64,000 bases of DNA from Sipunculus nudus (taxonomy: Eukaryota > Annelida > Sipuncula > Golfingiida > Sipunculidae). This document shows positions 34,096 to 45,864 of this stretch, in pieces. Position numbers and translations under genes: made by a program. How positions within the stretch are numbered: the stretch's first letter is position 1; every line of letters begins with the position of its first letter. The notes beneath the pieces are model-generated. The model saw nothing but the letters and a program-made list of their open reading frames with translations. It was not told where the DNA came from and searched no databases. Location: NCBI GenBank assembly GCA_026874595.1, contig CM049322.1:41100840-41164839 (forward strand). Reading direction: 5' to 3'.

Positions 34096-34125
34096 CCCAG
34101 TAACCAGTACATAAATTAAGTCATC
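33954..34125. mobile_element. fold-back element with a TA-rich core
   Basis: TACTGGTTACTCGGTAATAT at 33971-33990 is answered by ATATTACCCAGTAACCAGTA near 34089-34109, one mismatch in the arm. Outer GATGA / TCATC extend the arms. The core is mostly (TA)n. A related phrase (CCCAGTTACCGGTACATAA) lies at 35245. Confidence 0.55.
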
Positions 34126-34588
34126 GGTATATCACACACACACACCCACACACACAAGTGAATGCACAGGCGGTCATGCCTCATGCGCCGCGCAATGTGG
34201 CCCGGTCACCTGTTCAGGTCACTGGTGAGCGCCCAGCATCTCGGAGTGACGGCGTCCAGTGTGCTCGCACAGCGATTTTGAAACTTGGGCTCAAATGGCG
34301 GAGGCGTGTAACCATTGGGATGCAGATTTCTAGTCCTGGATGACTTCTTCATATGTAACTGCACGCTTGGCTGACTTTGGTCCCGGACACTCGAGTCATG
34401 GTCACTGGTTCATTGCTCATATAACTTTGAACACTATCGTTATGCTTAATGATCATTCTGAATATTAAGCGTGGTGACCACAGTGCACTGAGTCTGAATA
34501 CACGTGAAGGTCTTTCCATAATAGTCGTATCCTTTATACATTATGTACATGGACAATCAAAGTTCAGTATTCTATTGTATATATATAT
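34126..34588. other. no firm feature
   Basis: (CA)n at 34132-34155, then a G+C-rich stretch 34158-34340 with an open frame but no recognisable domain. Confidence 0.35.
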
Positions 34589-34683
34589 ATACTGTGGATA
34601 GCTTCATATTCGTGGGGTTCAAATTTTTCGATTTTCTTTTTTTTTTCAATGTTTTGCGAGGGTTCTATTTTCGCCATTTTACT
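34589..34683 (+). repeat. TTCGCG-type dispersed repeat, copy 4
   Basis: TACTGTGGATAGCTTCATATTCG, then TTTTGCGAGGGTTC and ATTTTCGCC, matching copies 1-3. Confidence 0.5.
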
Positions 34684-34982
34684 TTACAAGTGACCTATAC
34701 ACAAAGTATAATCATAATGTGAAAGGATTAAATACAAACATTATGTGCATAAATCTTATTAACAAAATTACAAAAAGGACACGGTATATATCATATTAAA
34801 TATCAATCGTTTAGCATACCGATATATTTTTATTCATTATGTCAACCTGTAACTTTTCAACTTTGCCTTTGACGATGGGACCTGTTCTTCAAGGAGGTTG
34901 AATTTCCGTCATAATTCCCCTTTCGCGAATTTTGCAAATTTTGGAACACTCTACAGTTTATATATATATATACTAAAGTATA

Positions 34983-34994
<12 letters not shown>

Positions 34995-35055
<61 letters not shown>
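34995..35055. repeat. (TA)n microsatellite
   Basis: About 30 TA units, directly abutting the 177-bp element. Confidence 0.95.
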
Positions 35056-35058
<3 letters not shown>

Positions 35059-35232
35059 TGGCATCCCACAATTATGACCACCTTGGGGACTGACCAAAGT
35101 CGTCGTAATTTTGGGGCGGTCGTATTTGTGAAACTCTGAGTTACCTGGATCGTATATACGGGACCACGGAAAGTGGTCGTAATTGTGGGGGTGGTCGCAA
35201 TTGCTGGGTGGTCGTAAGGCGGGATTTCACTG
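35056..35232 (+). mobile_element. 177-bp TA-flanked MITE, copy 2
   Basis: Starts CAGTGGCATCCCACAATTAT and ends GCGGGATTTCACTG, with TA on both sides. Its right part has GTGGTCGTAATTGTGGGG, GTGGTCGCAATTGCTGG and GTGGTCGTAAGGCGGGA in a row, a built-in 17-bp tandem repeat. Confidence 0.85.
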
Positions 35233-35512
35233 TATATATATAAACCCAGTTACCGGTACATAATGGTTTACTGTTCTCCTGTAGTTGATGTTTATCACAT
35301 TTCCTGTAACGAATTTCCACTTCTCAGAAAAGACAGACCAGACCGGGCCGGTGTAGCGGGCCAGAATAAACCCTTTCATTTAAGAACCCTGTATAATCTA
35401 GTTTAACCGGTTATAAATAATTGGCCCCAAATTTTTGGATAGTCTACCATCAGAAACTAAAGGAGTCCGGTCCCTGTACACATTTAGGAATCAGGTACTT
35501 ACAGGTAATTAA

Positions 35513-36447
35513 TCCAATATCTGACCTTCATCAACCATAGATAATCCCTTTAAACCTTCAATAAAAGTAGGCCTGAAGAATGCCGACCCCCACCGCACAC
35601 AAGGTGTTCCTTTTGTTTATATCCACGTGTTTATAACATGTAGGGGGCCCGCCAAAATAATCAAAATGCATTTAACAAGGACATCTGGCGGTAAGTAAGA
35701 AGAACCGGAGTTTTGCAAAGGGCGTTTTGTAACCAGTGGCCTTTACATTTGCACGTATATGCAACCGACCACCTTAGGGTACATGGTGTTTTACCGTTTA
35801 CCAACATTGCTGTGTTTACTAACAGCTTTTAGATAAACAAGTTCATACAACCGTCACAGAAGCTTTTTAAAGGTGCCCATTCACCTACCTTCTGAGTAAA
35901 GAATTTATATTATTTCTGGCCTCCTCTGTGTATATATATTAATGATCTAAGGGTAATTTTGGTTATGAAAAGGTCTTATAAGGCCTCCGTAAAGGATAAG
36001 AACTTGTTTATCAACAACATGTTAGTAAACAGAGAAATTTTGACAAACGGAAAAAACATGTAACCTAAGGTGGTAAGTTGCATATATTCGGAGGAAGAAA
36101 GGTCAATTATTTCAAAACGCTATTTTCATTTGCAAAGCTCCGGATTTTCGAACTTGCTGCCAGATACCCTTGTTGAATTTGTTCTGATTATTTTGGCGGG
36201 CCCCACTTAATTTTAACAAGTTGATCTAAACAAAACAAGAAGCCTGTGTGCAGTGATATCCACGTTTTCAGGCCTATCTTTACAAAAGCTTCAAGGGATT
36301 ATCTTTAGTTTATAAAGGTCAGATAGGTGAATGGGCCTCTTTAAGACATTTTTTTAACAGGCAGTACTTACAGTTCATTAATAATTACGTAAAGTGCGCC
36401 ATAAATCACAAAAAAATTCTATTGAAAAGGCAGGTGAATAGCTTGCT
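35513..36447 (+). mobile_element. TTAA-type MITE, interrupted by a second copy
   Basis: The left part (35513-35866) runs TATCTGACCTT, ATAATCCCTT, GGGCCCGCCAAAATAATC and CATCTGGCGG up to TTAA at 35867. The right part (36345-36447) resumes with ACATTTTTTTAACAG, TTCATTAATAATTACG, GCCATAAATCACA and GGCAGGTGAATAG, then TTAA. Between them sits a complete, inverted copy of the same family. Confidence 0.8.
35871..36340 (-). mobile_element. complete 470-bp TTAA-flanked MITE
   Basis: TTAA at 35867-35870 and 36341-36344 flank the element. The ends are inverted: AGGTGCCCATTCACCTACCT at the left and AGATAGGTGAATGGGCCTCT at the right. No transposase is encoded. TTAA duplication is the mark of piggyBac-type transposition, though these ends do not show the usual CCC start, so the superfamily is inferred. 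It is inserted in another copy of its own family. Confidence 0.9.
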
Positions 36448-36622
36448 TTAAAAGACTGGTTGACATTTCAGTGCAGTTTTATATCATATTGATTTAGAAT
36501 AGTCAACATATTAAATTTTTGTTACTTTATAGTAATAGCAAAATAATATAATAAGGGCAAATTTCTGGGAGTGAGGGAGAATATCAAATAGTCTAGGTCA
36601 GAATATTCCCCCCCGAGTACAT

Positions 36623-36784
36623 TGGCGGATCCGAGGGGTGGGGTGGGGTGGGGACGGGGGCAGAGGGTCTGGACCCCCTCCTCTTGAGCTGCAACAACCA
36701 TTTGTTCAGGGTTTTAACCCCATTATTACGACCTCAACCCCTCCCTTTTTAAAGGGTTTCTACTTTGGTTTGGCCCTCTCCTTT
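36623..36784. mobile_element. small element with GGCGGATCC inverted ends
   Basis: TTGGCGGATCCGAGGGG at the left and CCCTGGATCCGCCCCAG at the right. It is absent from the other copy of the duplication near 38975, so it inserted after the duplication or was lost there. Confidence 0.5.
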
Positions 36785-37013
36785 CCAAAACCCTGGATCC
36801 GCCCCAGGGATATATCTTGGCAAAGGTTAAATTTTACCTTGCTATAAATCGGGCAGGGGTATTATCTGTCCGTTCACAAGCGGTTTGTCCGCTTTTCTGT
36901 CATCTGCAGGAAATGTGGCTGCCATTCCAGAGCAAATAAATGAGTGTGGATTGTCAGCTGCTGATATGCAGACGAAGGTTCCTGTTGTTAAATGTTATTT
37001 TTTAAAGATTTTT

Positions 37014-37341
37014 TTATGGAGGTAACCGTCAATTTTTTTAATACTAACTCAACTACGTATATGTACATCTGCAGAATTCCATTCCGGTTTCGGACTACGT
37101 GACAGGGTGGTATCTCACGCTTCCTACCATTTTTATTCGGGCGTCAAACCGCCCAGAAACCGCCGAAAGACGCAAGCGTTTGTTGTGAAACACGGCCGTT
37201 GGGCACGGCCTTCCCATTAAGCCTGCAGAGCGCTCACCCTGGGTGGGGGCCGACCGTGAAAACTCTCACCGCCTCAGCTGAGATTCGAACTCACGATCTC
37301 CCGGCCTTGAGTCCTTTGCTCTACCCTTGAGCCAAGAAGCC
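37014..37341 (-). mobile_element. tRNA-derived SINE, copy 3 (full length, with target duplication)
   Basis: On the minus strand: GGCTTCTTGGCTCAAGGGTA (A box), GAGTTCGAATCTCAGC (B box), a middle part with AGGCTTAATGGGAAGGCC, then CGGAATGGAATTCTGCAG and GGTTACCTCCATA. TTGTTAAATGTTATTTT (36985-37001) and TTGTTATATGTTATTTT (37344-37360) flank it as a 17-bp target duplication, and the paralogous segment has the empty site at 39171-39187. Confidence 0.9.
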
Positions 37342-37577
37342 GATTGTTATATGTTATTTTATATAGGCTAATTATTCGAAATCTAATGGCTGACCCGAGT
37401 ACGTGTTCTTTTTACTTTCCACTAGAGGGCGCGAAATTTTGTGAATCATATGTGTCAAGCGAGAACTAATATACTTTGCTTTGATAGACGATAATCATCA
37501 ATCTGTCTTAATCATGCTACAATTTGAGGATTTGGGCGTGGTTAAAAAAGCGTTAGCACATATGCAGTACATGTTAA

Positions 37578-38862
37578 TGGGGCCTATTCTGACATCTGTC
37601 GTCTATTAACTAAAGATAATCCCAGGGATTGTTCATGAAAATAGGTAAGAAAACCCAGGTACCTTGGGCTACATGTTTTTTTTCTGTTTTTCAACATGGG
37701 CTCGTACCGACTTAAAGGCTGGTGAGAGCTTGATTTAACATCTTGTTTCAATCATCACACTGTCATATAATCCCCTCATAAAGATTTTCAATTTACCGTG
37801 AATACACAATTCGGTAGACATTAATTTAGGACTGGTAGGCCTAACTTGCGTCGTAATACAAGTCATGTGGGGGAATGTATTGTAACGGCCACCCATCCTG
37901 TTGCATTGATATCGTGGTAAACAGCCGATAATATTAACAGTAGGCTACCAGTGATGAATAAAAACAAAAATATAATTCTTGTGCAATCACAAACCATCGG
38001 TCACTATGGTAACGAGTTATTTCCTGCATGAACAACGATATGGATGTCGCCGAGTAACCCGTGCGAGAAATGCTTGAATTCACATAGTCAGAAATTAAAC
38101 AAACATGCAGTGGGATTTACCAATATGCTGAGTTCAAAAACGGATTTCTCGTACATGGAGTGCGCTGTTAGAAAGAATAATTGAAAAGCTAACGATTGGT
38201 CCAGCTTATGTCAAGTGACAAAATACTTGAAGGCCGTGACGCGTTATAAAAATCGACGAAAATATTGGCATCCTCATAGAGGTTTAAAGTGCGGTCCTCA
38301 CTGAAGGATGTAAAGGCACTCTGACGCCAATACGCTGGTCGTACACTCTCTAATGCCGGAGGCGCTAATTTTCAGTGCAAGGTGTGCCTATACCTTGATA
38401 CTGGATAATGCCTCATTTTCTTCTTCTACACACCTCGTCCGGTAACTAGGCCTTGATCATGTTTTGCCATCACGAGGAGGTATTGATTTACCGGGACTTG
38501 CTAGATTGTCGTTCTTTAAAAATGGATGGGGCTCAAACAAAATAGGGTAAAGATTACTCTTCAGCCAGAGGCATTGCCACTCAAAACGAATCTCTTCCAA
38601 TTTGGAATTGTGGGAAGGGCCCGGAGTACTTGTCTCAAACGTGAAACTTTAAAATCAAAATTTGTTACATGGGCTTTCCATTTGTCAACATTGTTTTGTT
38701 TACCAACAAAAAAAAATAGCTAAAACGTTGCTTATAGAGGCGTTATAAGAACTTTCTGAACATACGTTACCTATAATTCATTAATGAATACGCAAGGTAA
38801 GCCAGAAAACACATTAATTATATAGAAAAGATAAGTCAATAGCTGGCTTAAAACACTGGTTG
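37578..38862 (+). mobile_element. TTAA-type MITE, interrupted by a family 2 repeat
   Basis: TTAA (37574-37577) precedes TGGGGCCTATTCTGACATCTG and CTAAAGATAATCCC. The right part (38671-38862) has CCATTTGTCAACATTG, TTCATTAATGAATACG, AAGCCAGAAAACACA and then TTAA at 38863. A family 2 repeat fills the middle. Confidence 0.65.
37716..38670 (+). repeat. family 2 dispersed repeat, copy 3
   Basis: GGGGGAATGTATTGTAACGG, TTGATATCGTGGTAAAC, AACCCGTGCGAGAAATGC, GCTAACGATTGG, CTCTGACGCCAATACGCTGG and then GCCGGAGGCGCTAATTTTCA. As an insertion in a TTAA element, this copy best shows the family's full extent (about 0.9 kb). Confidence 0.6.
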
Positions 38863-39953
38863 TCATATCATTGCTGTTTATTTAACTTATTCAGCTTTTA
38901 ATACTTAGCAAATTTCCGTTATCGGAGTGATTTAGGAATATCAAATAACCCAGGCCAGAATATTAGTAAACCCCGGGGTATATCCTGGCAGAGCTTAAAA
39001 ATTATACCCTGCTATAAAATGAGCATGGGTAAAATCTGTCCTTTTATACCCGGGTGAACGTCCGCTTTGCTGTCATCTGCAGGAAATGAGTCTCCCATTG
39101 CAGAGAGCAAACGAGTGCGTGTGCATTGTCAGCTGCTGATATACAGGCTAAGGTTACTGTTTGTTAAATGTTACATTTTATTGGTCATATATTCGTACTC
39201 CAATGGCTTGACCCTAAAACTTGTCCTTTTTAATTTCCACTGGAGGGCGCTATATGTTGTGAATTATATGTGCCGAGCGAGGACGACTATACTTTGCTTT
39301 GATAGAGGATTATCATCGACCTGTCTGAATCATGCTACAATTTGACGGTCTGGGCGTGGTTAGAAAAGCGTTAGCACATTTTTAGTACATATAAAAGCGG
39401 CCTATTCTGACATCTGACGACTATTGACTAAAAATAATCCTTGGGACAATTCAATTAAATAGGCCAGAAAACCAAGACCCCAAGTATCTTGAGTGACACG
39501 TTTATTTCTGCTTGTCAACATTGGCTCATGTACCATGTTACAAACATTTTGTATGTAAAAAATGTCATACATCCGTCCACACAGTCTGGGGTACATTTGA
39601 ACATGATATTGTTTTTACGGTAATTACACTCTCTAATGCCAGAGGCGCTAATTTTCAATGCAAGGTGTGTCTATATCTTGATACAGGATAATGCCTCATT
39701 CTCTTCTCCTGCACACCTTGTCCGGTAAATAGACCTTGATCATGTTTTACCATCACAAGGAGGTATTGATTTACCTGGGAGCTAGAATATCGTTCTTTGA
39801 TGATGGAAGGGGCACTAAGAAATTACGGTAATTATTACATCCTTAAGCCGGAGGTATTGCTACTCAAAACGAACCTCTTTTAATTGGGTATTGTAGGTTA
39901 TGGCCGAGATTGCCTGTCTCAACTGTCAAAATATAAATAAAAATTTGTTACAT
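38863..39953. repeat. direct duplication, copy 2
   Basis: The shorter partner of 36448-38670, roughly 80% alike by eye. It lacks the SINE and the GGCGGATCC element. It contains the left end of a TTAA element (about 39396) and a family 2 tail (from about 39625). Confidence 0.8.
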
Positions 39954-40464
39954 TTCAGTGAAACACCTGTTTACATTTCACATGCGCATGCTTACAAAAT
40001 ATTACTTGTTCCGTTGAGGCCTTTCCATCAAAACAAACATGTTACGTAATTTCCCTTGAAACCATTTTTATCCACTTTTTTTATTACCCTCTTCATTACT
40101 TTTATACCTACACCCGCTGGTGTATTTAGAACCACCAGTGCATGCTGGGCATAGAATTTCTATACCTACAATTCTTTACCAGCTGAGTGTGTAATCATTA
40201 TCCAAGGTTGCTCGAAACCCCCATCTATTGTTCATGCTTGGGGTATTTTTTTTTACTTTAATTTGGTCCTACGGTCATATTACTGTATACATCTTCATAA
40301 ATCATAGTTTAAAATTTATATATCTTGGTTATGTTATGCAACACAATATTCGAGTGTCTGCATACCTCTGATTAAATTAATATTGTAATAACCACGTGAC
40401 TGCGCTGATAGACAACATAAATGTTTACGGTTTTACCGTAAATATAATAATTACCACGATTTCA
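39954..40464. other. no recognisable feature
   Basis: AT-rich sequence between the two duplicated regions. Confidence 0.4.
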
Positions 40465-41096
40465 AGACGTCTTATAGATTCATATTTCTCATATCTTATA
40501 ATACATTCTTGTAAGACCACAATCTGTATACATAAGAGAGTTATCTGTTTACGACCTGTTTAAAGAAAAAGTACGCAGGCACTTCTTTTTACCAGTTTGC
40601 CAGTCGATAACTGCTACGCGGTTCAGCTACAGTGCAAGAAACTAGCATAGTTAGCGACATTCTTTAAAAATAGGCGAAGAATGGTTTTTCCCAAATACGA
40701 ATGCTACAGGGCAGGATTGCAGAGGTCGCTGGGGACGTTCGTCTGCTTTAGGAAGTCTGTATTGCACCATTGATCATTCTGTGGGAAGCTTATGGTATCG
40801 TGTGATCACGTGAGGTAGTCTTAGATCCAGTTGGCCGTTGCAGCAATTTTCCCAGTGAGCTTGTCGTTGCTAATTAACTGTTTTGTTTTTTTAGTAATTA
40901 TTGCACGGCTGTGACCGAGACTCTGGCTGTTGGTTAATTATTGATTTGTATTTTTCATTCTGGGTATCCGTGGTTGTTTTTGTATTTATCTTTTTTCTGG
41001 GTCACTGGTTTAATTATGCATTGCCTATCGGTGAATTTCGATTAGGATTGCTAATAAGGGACAAACTGTGATACACAGATAGGTGGCTGAGATAGC

Positions 41097-41132
<36 letters not shown>

Positions 41133-41857
41133 ATTAGTCAGATAAGAACACTCATAGATATATAGATAGACATAGATAGAGATAGATAGAGAGATAGATA
41201 GAGAGATAGGGAGAGAGATAAAAAGAATATGTAGATAGACAAATACGTTTATATAAAAATATAATAATTAACAGGTAATTTGATAAATATAGATGAAAAG
41301 ATAGGTGATAGACGGACGCCACAGTCACGTGAATGTCACCCCCTGAACAGGCCAATCAATACATTATCCGACTTCAGATGTCGGAAACCCATATGGAATA
41401 TAACGAATTGATCTTTTTTTTACCTTTCTGTCAGTGTTTTGATATATGGTGACAGCCACTTAAATACTTTGGGACCACAAGCCACAGGGGGCCTAGGCCA
41501 CTTTATCCCCTATAAATGTTCTATGCTTGGCGCAAATCTATAAGGGTTGGATATTCTTATATCAAACGCAAACATATAAAACCGTCTGAATACTTTTTTT
41601 TACATGAATATTTTTGAATATTTTGGCAACATATGCTGACCTTTCGCATCCATTTGACGAAAAAGAAGTCCACTCAATGTTGGATTAAATTTAACTTCAA
41701 CAAAGGATGGAATGTTTTGCCCAGTGCTTGTTTGTAAATATTTAATTTTGATTATTTTTTTATGTAACGTTAGCTATACAATGGAAAAAGGCAACTATCA
41801 TAGGCGTTGAACCAGCGGTGTCTATATATGTGAAAACTACATATATATACATACATG

Positions 41858-41901
<44 letters not shown>

Positions 41902-42115
41902 CTGTGGAAGCACTTTAATGTGGGCATCCTTTGGAGAGGTTCAATATATATATAAATAAATATATATATACATATATATATTATGTATTAATAAAGGGTG
42001 GTATAGTCGTTTAAGTCTGTAGTAGAAGCTTATGTAAAGATAAAGAGAGTTTTATAAACAAATTAGTCTATCTAATAGGCATTATAATACTCTTTATCCC
42101 CCTCCATCCCCCCCC

Positions 42116-42165
<50 letters not shown>

Positions 42166-42274
42166 TTCCGGGGCAGCAACTTGAGGAATAAACTTTGATA
42201 CCGGGTATAAATTAAATCTTAGATTTAGGAAATAGGTGAAATCCTTGCAATCATTACATGCACTTTAATTTATA
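40465..42274. repeat. tandem triplication, unit 1 (about 1,810 bp)
   Basis: Begins AGACGTCTTATAGATTC and ends GCACTTTAATTTATA. The unit contains (GA)n at 41096-41132, GATA-type repeats to 41225, (TA)n near 41868 and (CT)n(TA)n at 42112-42160. No gene is recognised; the open frame at 41152-41355 (-) is repeat-derived. Confidence 0.95.
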
Positions 42275-42651
42275 AGACGTCTTATAGATTCATATTTCTC
42301 ATATCTTATAATACATTCTTGTAAGACCACAATCTGTATACATAAGAGAGTTATCTGTTTACGACCTGTTTAAAGAAAAAGTACGCAGGCACTTCTTTTT
42401 ACCAGTTTGCCAGTCGATAACTGCTACGCGGTTCAGCTACAGTGCAAGAAACTAGCATAGTTAGCGACATTCTTTAAAAATAGGCGAAGAATGGTTTTTC
42501 CCAAATACGAATGCTACAGGGCAGGATTGCAGAGGTCGCTGGGGACGTTCGTCTGCTTTAGGAAGTCTGTATTGCACCATTGATCATTCTGAGTTTTATA
42601 AACAAATTAGTCTATCTAATAGGCATTATAATACTCTTTATCCCCCTCCAT

Positions 42652-42727
<76 letters not shown>

Positions 42728-42836
42728 TTCCGGGGCAGCAACTTGAGGAATAAACTTTGATACCGGGTATAAATTAAATCTTAGATTTAGGAAATAGGTG
42801 AAATCCTTGCAATCATTACATGCACTTTAATTTATA
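42275..42836. repeat. tandem triplication, unit 2 (internally deleted, 562 bp)
   Basis: The first 318 bp match unit 1 without visible change, then CATTCT is joined directly to GAGTTTTATAAAC, skipping what is 40781 to about 42046 in unit 1 (about 1.27 kb). Confidence 0.95.
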
Positions 42837-43468
42837 AGACGTCTTATAGATTCATATTTCTCATATCTTATAATACATTCTTGTAAGACCACAATCTGTA
42901 TACATAAGAGAGTTATCTGTTTACGACCTGTTTAAAGAAAAAGTACGCAGGCACTTCTTTTTACCAGTTTGCCAGTCGATAACTGCTACGCGGTTCAGCT
43001 ACAGTGCAAGAAACTAGCATAGTTAGCGACATTCTTTAAAAATAGGCGAAGAATGGTTTTTCCCAAATACGAATGCTACAGGGCAGGATTGCAGAGGTCG
43101 CTGGGGACGTTCGTCTGCTTTAGGAAGTCTGTATTGCACCATTGATCATTCTGTGGGAAGCTTATGGTATCGTGTGATCACGTGAGGTAGTCTTAGATCC
43201 AGTTGGCCGTTGCAGCAATTTTCCCAGTGAGCTTGTCGTTGCTAATTAACTGTTTTGTTTTTTTAGTAATTATTGCACGGCTGTGACCGAGACTCTGGCT
43301 GTTGGTTAATTATTGATTTGTATTTTTCATTCTGGGTATCCGTGGTTGTTTTTGTATTTATCTTTTTTCTGGGTCACTGGTTTAATTATGCATTGCCTAT
43401 CGGTGAATTTCGATTAGGATTGCTAATAAGGGACAAACTGTGATACACAGATAGGTGGCTGAGATAGC

Positions 43469-43504
<36 letters not shown>

Positions 43505-44229
43505 ATTAGTCAGATAAGAACACTCATAGATATATAGATAGACATAGATAGAGATAGATAGAGAGATAGATAGAGAGATAGGGAGAGAGATAAAAAGAAT
43601 ATGTAGATAGACAAATACGTTTATATAAAAATATAATAATTAACAGGTAATTTGATAAATATAGATGAAAAGATAGGTGATAGACGGACGCCACAGTCAC
43701 GTGAATGTCACCCCCTGAACAGGCCAATCAATACATTATCCGACTTCAGATGTCGGAAACCCATATGGAATATAACGAATTGATCTTTTTTTTACCTTTC
43801 TGTCAGTGTTTTGATATATGGTGACAGCCACTTAAATACTTTGGGACCACAAGCCACAGGGGGCCTAGGCCACTTTATCCCCTATAAATGTTCTATGCTT
43901 GGCGCAAATCTATAAGGGTTGGATATTCTTATATCAAACGCAAACATATAAAACCGTCTGAATACTTTTTTTTACATGAATATTTTTGAATATTTTGGCA
44001 ACATATGCTGACCTTTCGCATCCATTTGACGAAAAAGAAGTCCACTCAATGTTGGATTAAATTTAACTTCAACAAAGGATGGAATGTTTTGCCCAGTGCT
44101 TGTTTGTAAATATTTAATTTTGATTATTTTTTTATGTAACGTTAGCTATACAATGGAAAAAGGCAACTATCATAGGCGTTGAACCAGCGGTGTCTATATA
44201 TGTGAAAACTACATATATATACATACATG

Positions 44230-44273
<44 letters not shown>

Positions 44274-44480
44274 CTGTGGAAGCACTTTAATGTGGGCATC
44301 CTTTGGAGAGGTTCAATATATATATAAATAAATATATATATACATATATATATTATGTATTAATAAAGGGTGGTATAGTCGTTTAAGTCTGTAGTAGAAG
44401 CTTATGTAAAGATAAAGAGAGTTTTATAAACAAATTAGTCTATCTAATAGGCATTATAATACTCTTTATCCCCCTCCATC

Positions 44481-44556
<76 letters not shown>

Positions 44557-44665
44557 TTCCGGGGCAGCAACTTGAGGAATAAACTTTGATACCGGGTATA
44601 AATTAAATCTTAGATTTAGGAAATAGGTGAAATCCTTGCAATCATTACATGCACTTTAATTTATA
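42837..44665. repeat. tandem triplication, unit 3 (about 1,829 bp)
   Basis: Full-length and apparently identical to unit 1 outside microsatellites. The (CT)n tract before (TA)n is longer here (44490-44518) than in unit 1. Confidence 0.95.
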
Positions 44666-45409
44666 AATAAATGAACATTACGTCAAGCGCTCCATCTTTT
44701 ATTCGCAACATATTTACTGACGTCAATTTATATTTCAAGGATATTTATAAAGGGTAACCCTCTCAGACAAAGTAGTCCGGTGTGTTACAGGGCCCTGTTT
44801 GGAAATGCAATGTATTGTAAAATCATGTAACAAAACAACTAACAATAAAAATATGATAAAAGTGGCTTACGGCAAGATAAAATAATTAAACATGAAAAGA
44901 TATAACTATGAAACGCAAGGTAATATACTGTGCAATTACGGGAACTAGAAAATATAGCAGAATATGAAATAAAATGTAAAATAGGATGTATTTGAAGTTG
45001 AATTAAGACATAGGGGAAGTTTCAACGAATTAAGTGAGCATTAATTAAAGACCTTTAACAAGGAGGATTTTTTCTTTTGCCATTTAACGTTTTCTATAAA
45101 ATAGGACCTCTGCATGCATAAAAATTGATGTCTGTAAATAGTTTGTGCCATGGGTAGGTACATATAATTTATAGAAATGGCTATGTTGGTGGAATTGGTG
45201 AACCAGTGAACCGGTCATATGGAATGGACAAACATAAAGATGTGCATGAATTATTCTTGCATGTTCAATTGATTTGATGCCAAGGGATTGACGATTACCG
45301 GTATTGCTCAAGATCATTCTTTCCGCATAACATATATTAAATTCTGTTATGCCATATCCATGGAACATTCATACATACTCTACAGGAATATAATAGCATG
45401 GTGGCTGAA
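44666..45409. other. no recognisable feature
   Basis: AT-rich. The minus-strand open frame at 45084-45368 shows no domain. Confidence 0.4.
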
Positions 45410-45860
45410 AGAGGAACAATCACCTATCTGGCCTTTATATACTAAGGGTAATCCAATGGAACTTTTATAAAAATAGACAAGAAAACATGGATATCACCGC
45501 ACATAGGCTGTTTATTTTGTTTATATCAACGTGTTTATATTATGTGGATCCGTAAAAAAATAACAAGGGCATCTGGCGGCAAGTCAGATAAGCCAAAGCT
45601 TTGCAAATGGTGGTTGGCAACAAGTAACCTTTCTACCTCCGCTTGTTTGCAACCTACCATGCACCTTTGGTTACATGTTTCCCCGTTTGTCAATATTGCT
45701 ATGTTTACAAGCACGTTGTTGATAAACAAGTATTAACAACCTTCACAGAAGCGTTAGAAGAATTTTTCATTACCAGAATTACCCTTAGATAATTAATATA
45801 TACACAGAGGAAGCCAGAAATCACATAAATTCTTTTTCAAAAGGCAGGTGAATGGGCAGC
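45410..45860 (+). mobile_element. TTAA-type MITE, nearly complete
   Basis: Starts AGAGGAACAATCACCTATCTG and ends AGGCAGGTGAATGGGCAGC followed by TTAA (45861-45864). The interior is collinear with 35871-36340 in opposite orientation. Left flank TGAA replaces TTAA. Confidence 0.85.
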
Positions 45861-45864
45861 TTAA

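Larger units (their letters stand above)
36448..38670. repeat. direct duplication, copy 1
   Basis: Aligns with 38863-39953 from ACTGGTTGACATTTCA (36457) through GTCATCTGCAGGAAATG (36899), GTCAGCTGCTGATATGCAG, CTAGAGGGCGCGA, CATGCTACAATTTGA and GGGCGTGGTTAAAAAAGCG to AATTTGTTACAT (38670). Several elements inserted in copy 1 explain most of its extra length. Confidence 0.8.

Noticed and set aside
34158-34343. A second exon for the gene starting at 32423
   Set aside because: In the required phase the frame stops within about 22 codons, and the acceptor is only a (CA)n tract.
41152-43727. Two identical 67-residue minus-strand frames 2.37 kb apart
   Set aside because: Identity follows from the tandem triplication; the frames are translations of GATA-type repeats.
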